From positions 62,001 to 126,000 of the forward strand of contig CAYXED010000003.1 in assembly GCA_964463965.1 (NCBI GenBank): DNA of 64,000 bases, read 5' to 3'. The notes below the pieces were generated by a model. The model did no database searches and had not been told where the DNA came from. It worked only from the letters and a program-made list of their open reading frames with translations. Position numbers and translations under genes: made by a program. Below, one piece after another: positions 26,937 through 35,081 of this stretch (within the stretch, counting starts at the first letter, position 1; each line of letters opens with the position of its first letter). The DNA is from UBA2166 sp964463965 (GTDB lineage Bacteria > Nitrospirota > Nitrospiria > Nitrospirales > UBA2166).

Positions 26937-27012
26937 TGGTGGCGGTGGAGGGTTTCGAACCCCCGGCCTAAGGCTTATGAGTCCTCCGCTCTACCAACTG
27001 AGCTACACCGCC
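26937..27012 (-). tRNA. tRNA-Met (CAT), probably elongator, CCA encoded
   Basis: The gene folds as a cloverleaf with a perfect 7-bp acceptor stem (GGCGGTG with CACCGCC), D arm GCTC/GAGC, anticodon loop CTCATAA, T loop TTCGAAA and an encoded ACCA end. The sequence resembles the Bacillus subtilis elongator tRNA-Met from memory. A tRNA-Ile with a lysidine-modified CAT anticodon is an alternative. The anticodon stem GAGGA/GCCTT has a G-U pair and an A-G mismatch next to the loop. Confidence 0.92.
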
Positions 27013-27021
27013 ATGCCAAGG

Positions 27022-27050
27022 AAGTTAATCGTTTGGCACGATAGAGTCAA
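27022..27050 (-). promoter_or_regulatory. Candidate promoter of tRNA-Met
   Basis: On the minus strand TTGACT (27050-27045) and TAACTT (27027-27022) are separated by 17 bases and sit 9 bases before the tRNA 5' end. The -35 is good (5/6) and the -10 is weak (3/6). Confidence 0.4.
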
Positions 27051-27099
27051 GAGTAATTTTATATTGTTATAGAATTCTTCTAATGGGAAGAGGTGTTAA

Positions 27100-29052
27100 T
27101 CAAAAGAATGCTTGGAAAAGAAGTAGTGTTTCAGTATCCTCTTCTCGACTATTAAGTTCTAGACGGATTGCTCCATTTTTTTGGATGGTAAAGCGTTGCT
27201 GCATTGAGGTTCGTATATCATGGGATTGGTCTCCGAATGGATATTGCAAATAGGTTCCTGTAAGTAGAACCTTCCATCGGCTTGTTATATCAGCAAGTAC
27301 GCCAAGTGTGCCTCCCCCTCCAATTCGATGATCTTCATCAAATGCGGTGCCATAGTTTGCATCAATTTCTGTAAAGGCAAAGGCTACTTCTCTTTTGAGT
27401 AGGGATGATTCCATCGCAATACCGACGCCTGCATTAATATTTGCACTGTAGCAGAGTTTGCATTGATCGTGTATTACGGACTCAATGCCGGCGCGCATTT
27501 TCCAGGATGGCGCTCTAAAGAGTGCGGTAGTAGGGGAAAGAGAAATAATATCTGCAACGGTAAACTCCTCAAGGCGAAATTCGTTTTGCTCTTCATAATG
27601 GCGAATGCTTGCTTTCAGAAGTTCAATCTGAGTATCTGGCGTATAGCCCGCATTAGGGTCGAGTAGGTCATGGTAGCCAGCTCTAAGGGTCAACTCTTCA
27701 AAAAAACTATCATTTCGCCACCCAATTCCAGCATCAATGCGTGATGTCTTGTGTCCTTGTTCTGGTTGACCTGAAACCGGGGTGACTATAAACGGCTTAG
27801 ATGGCTCATTAATGAGGCTTCTTTTTTTTAGAATTTCATGCAGATTTTCCCCTGTTTTCTTAGAAGTAGCTTTATCCTCGATCTTTTGATATTGCAGGTA
27901 GTCACTGGCAAGATCAAGTACAAATGCTTGGCGTGTGCGGGGTTGTTGAATATATTTTTGTGAATCTGCCTCGGTAGGAGTAGTTATTATTTTATGCAAT
28001 AGCGTTTTTTCATCTGAAGTAAGAGTCGAGTATTTTTGTTTAATCTTGTTGCTGCGTGCTGCTCTGAAGCTAATATCACCTACTAAGTTAGGTTGTTCAG
28101 TAATCAGGCGAACCGTGTCTGCAGGGATAGTCCAAAAAATAAATTGGTTGGTAAGAGCAAGGTCTGGCCGTGCCACCTCTAAGAGAGCAAGAATATTGTA
28201 GGCACAATTTTCTTTAAAAAAATAATAGTCGAAATAGGCGTTGCCCATTTCCCAAGCATGCATTAGCATTTTTTTAAGTTCATCTTTTTGTAGATTGAGG
28301 TGATATTCCCAGATATCTCTATTTTCAAAGTCCCTGTATTCTCTGACTTTAAGGTAGTAGGGGTGTGTTGAGTAATAGCCCTTGAAGCCACCAACAATAC
28401 CTAGGTAGGCAAATGCAAACCCATTTTCCGTTGTTACATCAGCTGCATAGTTTAGTGTATATGCTAGTAGGCGCGTTTGCGATGTTTGACCTTTCTGGTC
28501 AAGACGGAGCAAAGTGTGACCAAACATTGATGCAGGGTTGTTCATAAAGGCTGAGGGGAAAATAAGTGTGACTGATTCGGCATTTAATTCTTCAAACCAG
28601 TGGTTAAAGCGTTTACATCCAACTTTTGGAAAGCGTTGGTGATCAAATGAGAGTTTTTCCATCAACCAATGATACCGTGCAATAAATGCACATTGCGCAT
28701 GTTGTTGTGAACGACCAACTAGATCACTAGAAAAAAAAGCACGAATAGTATGAATTAATTCATCCTTTGGGTTGGTTTTTCCATTTTCCGCAAGAAAAAA
28801 CCCAGGATCATCAACGTCGCTTGTATATCCCCCAAAAGTATTTTTTCTGTAGTGGAGCAGTAGTTGCCAATAACGGGAGTTTTCCAAACCGAGTTTCAAC
28901 GCTTTATCAAGAAGTTCGGTAAGGTATGGAGAATCTTCAGTGGGTATGAGGTTGGCATGAGAGGGAGTGGTCCAGAGTAGTGAAAAAAGTGAGATGATGA
29001 GGACGTGCACAAAAACCACTCGGATGTTCAGTAGCATGATCATAGAAGACAT
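27100..29052 (-). CDS. DUF4105 (Lnb N-terminal-like) exported protein
   Basis: The 650-residue protein has a signal peptide (about 1-33, ending SHANLIP). The central part carries DUF4105 features: FPSAFMNNPASMFGHTLLRL, GGFKGYYSTHPYY, FENRDIWEYHLNL and FFKENCAYNILALLE, with conserved His and Cys. The C-terminal 230 residues look beta-rich, possibly outer-membrane or surface associated. DUF4105 is a papain-like permuted fold (NlpC/P60-like) of unknown substrate. It is preceded by a DUF3015 gene, a pairing seen in many proteobacteria. Confidence 0.82.
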   Translation of the reverse strand: MSSMIMLLNIRVVFVHVLIISLFSLLWTTPSHANLIPTEDSPYLTELLDKALKLGLENSRYWQLLLHYRKNTFGGYTSDVDDPGFFLAENGKTNPKDELIHTIRAFFSSDLVGRSQQHAQCAFIARYHWLMEKLSFDHQRFPKVGCKRFNHWFEELNAESVTLIFPSAFMNNPASMFGHTLLRLDQKGQTSQTRLLAYTLNYAADVTTENGFAFAYLGIVGGFKGYYSTHPYYLKVREYRDFENRDIWEYHLNLQKDELKKMLMHAWEMGNAYFDYYFFKENCAYNILALLEVARPDLALTNQFIFWTIPADTVRLITEQPNLVGDISFRAARSNKIKQKYSTLTSDEKTLLHKIITTPTEADSQKYIQQPRTRQAFVLDLASDYLQYQKIEDKATSKKTGENLHEILKKRSLINEPSKPFIVTPVSGQPEQGHKTSRIDAGIGWRNDSFFEELTLRAGYHDLLDPNAGYTPDTQIELLKASIRHYEEQNEFRLEEFTVADIISLSPTTALFRAPSWKMRAGIESVIHDQCKLCYSANINAGVGIAMESSLLKREVAFAFTEIDANYGTAFDEDHRIGGGGTLGVLADITSRWKVLLTGTYLQYPFGDQSHDIRTSMQQRFTIQKNGAIRLELNSREEDTETLLLFQAFF

Positions 29053-29067
29053 AAAAACTGGTGAAGG

Positions 29068-29101
29068 AAAAAAAGCCCTCCAGAAACTCCGAAGGGCTTT
29101 T
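29068..29101 (-). terminator. Rho-independent terminator after the DUF3015 gene
   Basis: A stem pairs GCCCT (29075-29079) with AGGGC (29093-29097), extended by flanking A-T pairs. On the minus strand it is followed by a run of T from the seven A residues at 29068-29074. It separates the DUF3015 gene from the DUF4105 start at 29052, only 16 bases further on. Confidence 0.8.
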
Positions 29102-29122
29102 TAATAAATATTTAGTTAGAGC

Positions 29123-29635
29123 TTATTTTAAGGCAACATTAAGAAGCCTCGGGTGTTCGTCAATAGCCAAATAAAGAGACTGCAGCATAGCTGTAGGGGT
29201 GGTGTCATCAGAGTGAATTAATGTGTCATATTGCGTCTGGGTTAACACAAAAAAATCTTCGTGGTTCTGTGCAGGAATTCCAATCAAGGTTGCTAGTGAT
29301 GCGAGGTGCTCTCCTTGACCTTGAGCCATTTCTTGGGAGATATTTTCAAAATTTGCTGCAGTGAAAACATTTACTTTTTCTTGCGCCACAAGAGTGCCGT
29401 CATTTGTGCATCCCAAAGTTCCAAAACTGATCCCAAATGTTTGACTGCCAAAACTTCCATTTGTTGTCGCCATTAACAGTTGTGGGCCTATTGACTCTGT
29501 GTTTTTATATTCAGACCACAGTACTTTTCCAAGACCGCATCCTGGGCCTTTGTCTGTGTGTGGTCCCGCAAGAACAATTGCAGGGAGTGCAAGTACAAAA
29601 ACGCATATGCCGGAAAATTTTGCTAAACGTGACAT
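29123..29635 (-). CDS. DUF3015 secreted protein
   Basis: The 170-residue protein has a signal peptide (1-23, ending VLAGPH) and DUF3015 features: GPGCGLGKVLW, QLLMATTNGSFGSQTFGISF and GTLGCTNDG, with a conserved cysteine pair. The C-terminus is helical. Its function is unknown. A strong terminator follows, yet the DUF4105 gene begins directly after it, so the two are probably co-expressed at unequal levels. Confidence 0.85.
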   Translation of the reverse strand: MSRLAKFSGICVFVLALPAIVLAGPHTDKGPGCGLGKVLWSEYKNTESIGPQLLMATTNGSFGSQTFGISFGTLGCTNDGTLVAQEKVNVFTAANFENISQEMAQGQGEHLASLATLIGIPAQNHEDFFVLTQTQYDTLIHSDDTTPTAMLQSLYLAIDEHPRLLNVALK

Positions 29636-29769
29636 GATTCTCCTTTCATAGAAAATAAGTTGATATAGCGCCCATGAGTGATTTATTTTAGCATGGTCAG
29701 GTGAATCTTGAAAACTCTATGGTGTAGGTGCTCACTATGACAATTTTCTGACATTTGATACTCTGTCCG

Positions 29770-29799
29770 TTGACAAAGAGATTTTCATTTCGCTACACT
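29770..29799 (+). promoter_or_regulatory. Promoter of tRNA-Glu
   Basis: TTGACA (29770-29775) and TACACT (29794-29799) are separated by 18 bases. The expected start is a few bases before the tRNA at 29824. Confidence 0.6.
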
Positions 29800-29823
29800 C
29801 GCGCCCTATTTGAAATCTCCTCT

Positions 29824-29901
29824 GGTCCCATCGTCTAGCTTGGCCCAGGACGGTGCCCTCTCAAGGCACAAACACGGGTTCAAATCCCGTTGGGACCACC
29901 A
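29824..29901 (+). tRNA. tRNA-Glu (CTC), CCA encoded
   Basis: A full cloverleaf: acceptor GGTCCCA/TGGGACC, anticodon stem GTGCC/GGCAC with loop CTCTCAA (anticodon CTC at 29860-29862), T arm ACGGG-TTCAAAT-CCCGT, and encoded ACCA. Confidence 0.95.
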
Positions 29902-30017
29902 AATCATCCACTACCTCAAAGTACCCCAATGGTTTCTCATGAAGATATTGCTTTTGAATCCACTTGCCATATACAGCGTATTAATATTGTGGTAGTACTT
30001 CAAGTACAACTCGTTGA

Positions 30018-30941
30018 ATGAAGACTATTGGGAGTGCTACAAGAACTCTGAGGCAGCGTAAAGGGATGCTCCGGTATAGAGAAGATTATCGTACATTAGT
30101 ATACATGGTGGTCACCACTGTGCTGTTGGTTGTTCAGTGGAACCTTTTGGAGCTTCAGCCCTTACTCTATGTGTGTGCACTATTTATGTCTGTTGCCGTT
30201 GCGGTTATTGCCCACAACCATAATCACGTTACTATATGGACCTCAAAAATACTTAATGTATTGACAGATTATTGGCTGACTGTTTTTTATGGGTATCCAG
30301 CGTTTGGGTGGATTCCAACACACAATACTAACCATCACAAGTTTAATAACCGGAAAGGCGATTATACTTGTACATATCGCTACACTGAACGAAATGACTT
30401 GCTGACGTTACTTAGTTATCCTTCAATCAGTGGGTATCATCAGCAAAAACCAATTCGTCATTACCTTAAGCATCTGTGGAAAAATAACCGAAGAGGTTTC
30501 TGCTTTTCTATGTCCCAGTATTTGGTATTGGTGACATTTATTGGGGTTTTTCTATGGGTAGACTGGAAAAAAACAGTACTCTTTATAATCATTCCACAGC
30601 AGGTAAGCTTATTTTCAATACTTATTTTTAATTACTTGCAGCATGTACATGCTGATGAGGAATCTGAATACAGTCACTCACGTAATATTGTCGGACCATG
30701 CTTGAACATACTTTTGTTTAACAATGGGTTTCATACAATTCATCATCATGTTCCTGGGTTGCACTGGAGTAAGACTCCTGAGGCACATGCTAAGATTGCT
30801 CACCTAATTAACCCTACCCTCAATGAACGAAGTTTTTGGTGGTTTATTGCTAGGGTATATGTGTTTAGTATCTTATTTCCAAAGTTTCGTTCGGAGTCTT
30901 TGCGTATGCAGAGAATGCTAAATGATGGTTCGCTTGTATAA
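30018..30941 (+). CDS. Membrane fatty acid desaturase
   Basis: The 307-residue polytopic protein has the three His boxes of the membrane di-iron desaturase family: HNHNH (66-70), HNTNHHKFN (about 102-110) and HTIHHH (239-244). These residues bind two irons at the cytoplasmic face. Hydrophobic segments lie at about 28-63 and 167-208. It introduces a double bond, or hydroxylates or ketolates a lipid; the position cannot be read from sequence. No carrier or reductase gene is adjacent. Confidence 0.88.
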   Translation: MKTIGSATRTLRQRKGMLRYREDYRTLVYMVVTTVLLVVQWNLLELQPLLYVCALFMSVAVAVIAHNHNHVTIWTSKILNVLTDYWLTVFYGYPAFGWIPTHNTNHHKFNNRKGDYTCTYRYTERNDLLTLLSYPSISGYHQQKPIRHYLKHLWKNNRRGFCFSMSQYLVLVTFIGVFLWVDWKKTVLFIIIPQQVSLFSILIFNYLQHVHADEESEYSHSRNIVGPCLNILLFNNGFHTIHHHVPGLHWSKTPEAHAKIAHLINPTLNERSFWWFIARVYVFSILFPKFRSESLRMQRMLNDGSLV

Positions 30942-31073
30942 TTTCTATTCAGTATGTTGCCCAGATAGGTAACTGAGGGCCGCCTACGATACTCTGCCGC
31001 TCTTCTCTCCTTTTCTGAAATTGTGTTTGCTGATCTTCTTGCTCGACTGTGAATTTGCGTGTTACATTACTTC

Positions 31074-31730
31074 ATGCCTGAAAATAAACGACTGATTGCC
31101 AAGAAAGAGGAGTGGGCTCGAAAGGGGCGTGGGTTACTTGAGGACGGAGTCTTTCGAGATACGAGAAAGCGTTCAAGTAGGCTTCCTCCAGGGCAACATA
31201 TGGCAAAAGGCTGGCCCGTGCTTGATCTGGGTATTCAACCAAGTATTCCTCTCACAGAGTGGGAGCTTTCGATCACAGGGTGCATTGAACAGCCTACGGT
31301 CTGGAATTGGAATGCATTGTTGGAACAGCCTCAGGTGAAATTGGTTTCAGATTTTCACTGTGTTACGACATGGAGTACGTTTGATAATGAGTGGGAGGGG
31401 GTACGTTTCTCAGATCTAGTTTCTGTGGTTAAGCCAAAAACTGAGGCGGCTTATGTGTTTTTTGTATCATATGACAATTACTCAACAAACCTACCTCTTG
31501 TTACATGTCTAGACGAAGGAGTCGTTCTTGCTCGAACTCGGAATGGTCAACCGCTGTCGGTTGAACATGGAGGACCACTGCGAATGATTGTTCCTAAAGT
31601 TTATGCGTGGAAAGGTGCAAAATGGGTGAAAGAAATTCGGTTTATGGAACGTGATCGTTTAGGATATTGGGAAAACCGAGGGTACTCGAATACAGCTGAT
31701 CCTTGGACGGATGACCGTTATACAATGTGA
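31074..31730 (+). CDS. Sulfite-oxidase-family molybdopterin oxidoreductase (YuiH-like)
   Basis: The roughly 218-residue protein matches the oxidoreductase molybdopterin-binding domain: RLPPGQHMAKGWPVLDLG, then SDFHCVTTWS containing the Mo-ligand Cys, then VEHGGPLRMIVPKVYAWKGA and KWVKEIRF. No signal peptide is visible, so it is probably cytoplasmic. The substrate of this short subfamily is unknown. ATG 31074 is preferred over GTG 31059. tRNA-Cys begins 14 bases after the stop. Confidence 0.85.
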   Translation: MPENKRLIAKKEEWARKGRGLLEDGVFRDTRKRSSRLPPGQHMAKGWPVLDLGIQPSIPLTEWELSITGCIEQPTVWNWNALLEQPQVKLVSDFHCVTTWSTFDNEWEGVRFSDLVSVVKPKTEAAYVFFVSYDNYSTNLPLVTCLDEGVVLARTRNGQPLSVEHGGPLRMIVPKVYAWKGAKWVKEIRFMERDRLGYWENRGYSNTADPWTDDRYTM

Positions 31731-31744
31731 GACTATAACTTTGA

Positions 31745-31820
31745 GGCGGCGTACCCAAGTGGTTAAGGGAGCAGTCTGCAAAACTGCGATTCATCGGTTC
31801 GATTCCGATCGCCGCCTCCA
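31745..31820 (+). tRNA. tRNA-Cys (GCA), CCA encoded
   Basis: A full cloverleaf: acceptor GGCGGCG/CGCCGCC, anticodon stem GCAGT/ACTGC with loop CTGCAAA (GCA at 31778-31780), T arm ATCGG-TTCGATT-CCGAT, discriminator T and encoded CCA. A weak ATGACC-N17-TATAAC element (31711-31739) could serve as its promoter inside the end of the preceding gene. Confidence 0.95.
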
Positions 31821-31865
31821 TCAACGCCTCTTCTAGGTTGTTTGGGGCGACCCCTCTTGTAATTC

Positions 31866-31894
31866 TTGAAAGCAAGACATTTGTCTGGTATAGT
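31866..31894 (+). promoter_or_regulatory. lexA promoter
   Basis: TTGAAA (31866-31871) and TATAGT (31889-31894) are separated by exactly 17 bases. The predicted transcription start falls at about 31901, which is the A of the LexA start codon, so the mRNA may be leaderless. Confidence 0.65.
31875..31886 (+). promoter_or_regulatory. Candidate LexA operator
   Basis: A perfect 12-bp palindrome, AGACA-TT-TGTCT, lies inside the spacer of the lexA promoter. This is where a repressor would autoregulate its own gene. It does not match the E. coli or Bacillus SOS boxes, but LexA targets differ widely between phyla. Confidence 0.5.
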
Positions 31895-31900
31895 GTGCCT

Positions 31901-32524
31901 ATGTCATCTCGTACTCCTGTAGGGCAAACTCGCGAGCGTATATATTGGTTTGTTCGAAAGCAGATTGAGCGTGGGTTTCCTCCAACTGTTAGGGAAGTAC
32001 AGGAGGAGTTTGGTTTTCGCGCTGTGCAGAGCGCACGTGAGCATCTAGAGCGACTTGTTAGCGATGGACGCCTTGTTAAACAGTTGGGAAAAGCGAGAGG
32101 ATATTCCTTGCCGTCATATGACTTGCCAGAGCCTGATGAAGTATTGGTCCCAGTTTTGGGGGCGATTCAAGCAGGTCCTTTAAATACGGCTATCGAAAAT
32201 CTTGAAGGACATATTTCCCTTCGAACACGCATTGCTGAAGGTATTTTTGGGCTCCGAATACGTGGGGAGAGTATGACTGGTGTTGGAATTTTTCCTGGAG
32301 ATATTGTGCTTGTTCGATCTCAAACAACGGCGAAATCTGGAGATATTGTCGTTGCACTTGTTGATGATGAGGCAACTATTAAGACTTTAAAGATTAGACA
32401 AAAACAACTTGAGCTGCACCCAGCAAATCCAAACTTTAAACCGATAGTACCATTTCCAGGACACTGTTCGATCATTGGAAAAGTAATTGAAGTTCGCCGG
32501 TTTCTTGAAGGAGGCCTCCATTGA
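31901..32524 (+). CDS. lexA: LexA SOS-response repressor
   Basis: The 207-residue protein has an N-terminal winged helix (about 1-70, with GFPPTVREVQEEFGF as helix-turn-helix). The S24 protease domain follows, with cleavage site A91-G92 in AIQAGPL, catalytic Ser124 in RGESMTG and Lys161 in EATIKTLK. These match the E. coli LexA layout. Autocleavage stimulated by RecA relieves repression of DNA-repair genes. There is no ribosome-binding site before ATG 31901, in line with a leaderless mRNA. Confidence 0.92.
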   Translation: MSSRTPVGQTRERIYWFVRKQIERGFPPTVREVQEEFGFRAVQSAREHLERLVSDGRLVKQLGKARGYSLPSYDLPEPDEVLVPVLGAIQAGPLNTAIENLEGHISLRTRIAEGIFGLRIRGESMTGVGIFPGDIVLVRSQTTAKSGDIVVALVDDEATIKTLKIRQKQLELHPANPNFKPIVPFPGHCSIIGKVIEVRRFLEGGLH

Positions 32525-32573
32525 TCAATAAGTCTTTGGGTAGGGCTTATAGAACTGTCAATCAGTAAAGCAA

Positions 32574-33362
32574 GTGAAAATTCAATCCTTTCAGGTAAAT
32601 GCTTTTACCGGCAATAATTTTCGCGGAAATCCTGCTGTGGTCTGTTGTTTGAAAACATGGATTGATGACCAATCACTTCAAAGTATTGCGTTTCAGAATC
32701 AAGTTTCAGAAACAGCATTTCTTGTGGAAAGTAATTCTGAATATCATTTGAGATGGTTCACTCCAAAGGTGGAAATTGATTTATGTGGGCATGCTACACT
32801 TGCGAGTGGGTTTGTTGTGTTTTCATATCTTGCACCTCACTTAACGGAGGTCTGTTTTAATACGGTAAGTGGGAAGTTATGTGTTGAAAAATCCGGAGAT
32901 CTTTTGATGCTTGATTTGCCAGCAAGGCGCCCTAGAAAGTCAATCGCTAATCCATTGCTCATACAAGGTCTTGGGGGGGGTATGCCAGAAGAAGTTTTAA
33001 TATCAAGAGACATTCTTGCTGTATTTAAGAATGAAACTCAGGTTCAGACCATAGTGCCTGATTTTAAGTGCTTATCACAACTTGAAGAGACCTTTGGGGT
33101 CATTGTAACTGCTCCTGGTGAATCTGTTGATTTTGTCTCGAGGTTTTTTGCACCTAATGCAGGGATTTTTGAAGATTCGGTTACGGGTTCAGCTCATTGT
33201 ACCTTGATTCCATATTGGGCGGATCGTCTTGATATTTCCAGGTTACATGCCTACCAACTGTCTTCGCGAGGCGGGGAGTTATTCTGTCTCAACAGAGGTG
33301 ATCGAGTCAGCATTTCTGGACGAGCGCTTTTAGATCGGAAATGGGAAATTATCGATACGTAA
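32574..33362 (+). CDS. PhzF-family isomerase/epimerase-like protein
   Basis: The 262-residue protein begins with the PhzF pattern QSFQVNAFTGNNFRGNPAVV, has the conserved catalytic Glu in SETAFL, and the second-half motif IDLCGHATLA and EDSVTGSAHCTL. The fold resembles diaminopimelate epimerase. Most members outside phenazine clusters have unknown substrates, and no phenazine genes are present here. The start is GTG 32574. Confidence 0.87.
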   Translation: MKIQSFQVNAFTGNNFRGNPAVVCCLKTWIDDQSLQSIAFQNQVSETAFLVESNSEYHLRWFTPKVEIDLCGHATLASGFVVFSYLAPHLTEVCFNTVSGKLCVEKSGDLLMLDLPARRPRKSIANPLLIQGLGGGMPEEVLISRDILAVFKNETQVQTIVPDFKCLSQLEETFGVIVTAPGESVDFVSRFFAPNAGIFEDSVTGSAHCTLIPYWADRLDISRLHAYQLSSRGGELFCLNRGDRVSISGRALLDRKWEIIDT

Positions 33363-33384
33363 GCTCGTTTCTTCTGAGACCAAC

Positions 33385-33408
33385 TGTACAAGAAGGTTAT
33401 ATTGTACA
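33385..33408. promoter_or_regulatory. Inverted repeat, possible operator
   Basis: TGTACAA (33385-33391) and TTGTACA (33402-33408) form a 7-bp inverted repeat with a 10-base spacer just upstream of a promoter. It may be a transcription-factor site; there is no T run to make it a terminator. Confidence 0.3.
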
Positions 33409-33413
33409 ATGCC

Positions 33414-33443
33414 ATGACGTGATGGGAGGTGGGCTGGTATAAT
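33414..33443 (+). promoter_or_regulatory. Extended -10 promoter for the membrane protein gene
   Basis: A perfect TATAAT (33438-33443) is preceded by TGG, making an extended -10. A weak -35 ATGACG (33414-33419) sits 18 bases upstream. The leader to the next start is about 77 bases. Confidence 0.55.
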
Positions 33444-33527
33444 TTCTGCCTGATAGGCTACCAATTGGAGGTGCTTACTGGGATAGGTCACTGCTCTGTG
33501 GTTCTGTGGTAATGGTTAATAATTATT

Positions 33528-34586
33528 ATGGTTGACGACATAAACATAGAATCTAAAAGTAGTCGCCTTGGTGCTAAGACTTTTGGCATTATGGCTGGTC
33601 AAGCATTTGCGGTTTTGTTATCGAGCGTTATTGGTCTTTATCTATTCCTGCTATATTTTGGTAATGGGGTTAAAGCCGGAAAACTAACCTGGTATGTCTT
33701 GACGCATTGGACGTCGTTTGCAACCATTTTTGTTACACCAGTGTGGTTAGCTCTTGCATTTGTGAGTATGTTGCTGGGTGTCGTGTTAGTCTACGAGATA
33801 TTGCAGCTTATCCGGCGACCACTCTCTGGTCATATGCCTCACTTAAAAAAAATTCTTCTTGGGGCTTTTTTATTAGTTGCTACCCCACTTCTTACTATTC
33901 TTGCAGATACTGGCCAAGCATGGGTTATGAAAAATGCCTTTAACTATAATCTTAAAATGTATGTGCTCAATGGCATACAAAATGACTATGAACGCTGGTT
34001 TAGGAAAACATTTACCTCAGCAACCGAGAAGCAGATTCATAGGGATTTATTGGTATCATTTCGATATCATTTTCGTGCTGAGGAACTGGAAATATTGGAG
34101 GATGATATTGCAGCAAATACAAAGCAAGTCGATTGGTGGTATGTTGAATATCCAGAGCTGGTTGCGGTTGTAGAGAAAAGTCCTCGACGTGTTATAGGGA
34201 CTACCTATCGTGCAGCATCTACTGGTAATCGTGAAGGGACTCTTAAAGTTTCCATCGGACAAGATAATGCTGTTGTTTTGCAGCTGGCGTATGGGATTGA
34301 TAAGACTTTACCTGATATGCCTAATGTTTCTCAGGTTACCACAGTTATGAGAGATAACGACCGCGACGGTGTTCCAGATGAATTCCAAACGATTCCGAAA
34401 ATCGAGTGGGGATATACTGGCCCTGTTACTCTTGATGGTTTTATCCCTTTAAGCCGTAAAGCGCCCTTTGATGTAGTATATGGATTGTGGGCTCAAGGCA
34501 TAGGTTATGCGGTGAATTTTTTCTTGCACGGATACGATTCAACCTTGCCTCGTGAAACTTTACCAGTCGAAGATAATCAGGTTTAG
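33528..34586 (+). CDS. Membrane protein of unknown function with periplasmic domain
   Basis: The 352-residue protein has three likely membrane segments (about 22-44, 58-83 and 104-124) and a hydrophilic C-terminal domain of about 220 residues. That domain includes DNDRDGVPDEF, which resembles a calcium-binding thrombospondin type 3 or EF-like loop. I do not recognise the family. It has its own promoter and is followed by a small secreted protein and an inhibitor-like protein. Confidence 0.65.
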   Translation: MVDDINIESKSSRLGAKTFGIMAGQAFAVLLSSVIGLYLFLLYFGNGVKAGKLTWYVLTHWTSFATIFVTPVWLALAFVSMLLGVVLVYEILQLIRRPLSGHMPHLKKILLGAFLLVATPLLTILADTGQAWVMKNAFNYNLKMYVLNGIQNDYERWFRKTFTSATEKQIHRDLLVSFRYHFRAEELEILEDDIAANTKQVDWWYVEYPELVAVVEKSPRRVIGTTYRAASTGNREGTLKVSIGQDNAVVLQLAYGIDKTLPDMPNVSQVTTVMRDNDRDGVPDEFQTIPKIEWGYTGPVTLDGFIPLSRKAPFDVVYGLWAQGIGYAVNFFLHGYDSTLPRETLPVEDNQV

Positions 34587-34664
34587 TAACACTTGTGAGA
34601 TGGTAAATTTTTATTCATGGCGGTATTTTTTGATGTTTTTATTTCTCTGGAGGCAATATAAAAA

Positions 34665-35081
34665 ATGTTATTCAAACCATTTGCTCGTTGCTTCTTCATA
34701 GTTGTTTGTTGTGCGGTATTTTTTCCGTTGATTGCACACGCGGAAGAGAAAGATATGAAAGAGATTATCCCCGAAACACATGGGTTGGAAAAAATTTGTG
34801 GTGTTTGGGAAATGACTGTCCATAATATGCTGAATCACAAAGAGTACAAGTATATGTTGCATGTTCCTCCTTCACCTGATAGAGGAGTTGTTCCATCAAA
34901 AATTATTGTTAATGGACAGACCGTATATATTAGGTGGGACTTTCCCGAAGGATTTTCAGAGGAAAGCTTGTTGCTTAGACGTACTGGGGGAGTTATGGAA
35001 GGAACATTCATGAATTTTGCTGGGGCGCGTGGGGGTGTATCGGGAAAGCTTATTAATCCGTGCGTGGGTGCTGATGAATAA
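34665..35081 (+). CDS. Small secreted protein of unknown function
   Basis: The 138-residue protein has a clear signal peptide (1-26, ending LIAHAEEKD) and a mature part with beta-rich character (KYMLHVPPSPDRG, TVYIRWDFPEG). No family is recognised. Its stop overlaps the next start, so it is translationally coupled to a chagasin-like inhibitor. Confidence 0.6.
   Translation: MLFKPFARCFFIVVCCAVFFPLIAHAEEKDMKEIIPETHGLEKICGVWEMTVHNMLNHKEYKYMLHVPPSPDRGVVPSKIIVNGQTVYIRWDFPEGFSEESLLLRRTGGVMEGTFMNFAGARGGVSGKLINPCVGADE

Noticed and set aside
29902..30017. Short inverted repeat near 30000 as a terminator for tRNA-Glu
   Set aside because: The stem is only about 4 bp and has no T run after it.
35017..35073. 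Upstream extension of the inhibitor-like reading frame
   Set aside because: The extension overlaps the preceding gene in another frame and adds an unrelated sequence; the ATG at 35074 coupled to the upstream stop is the better start.
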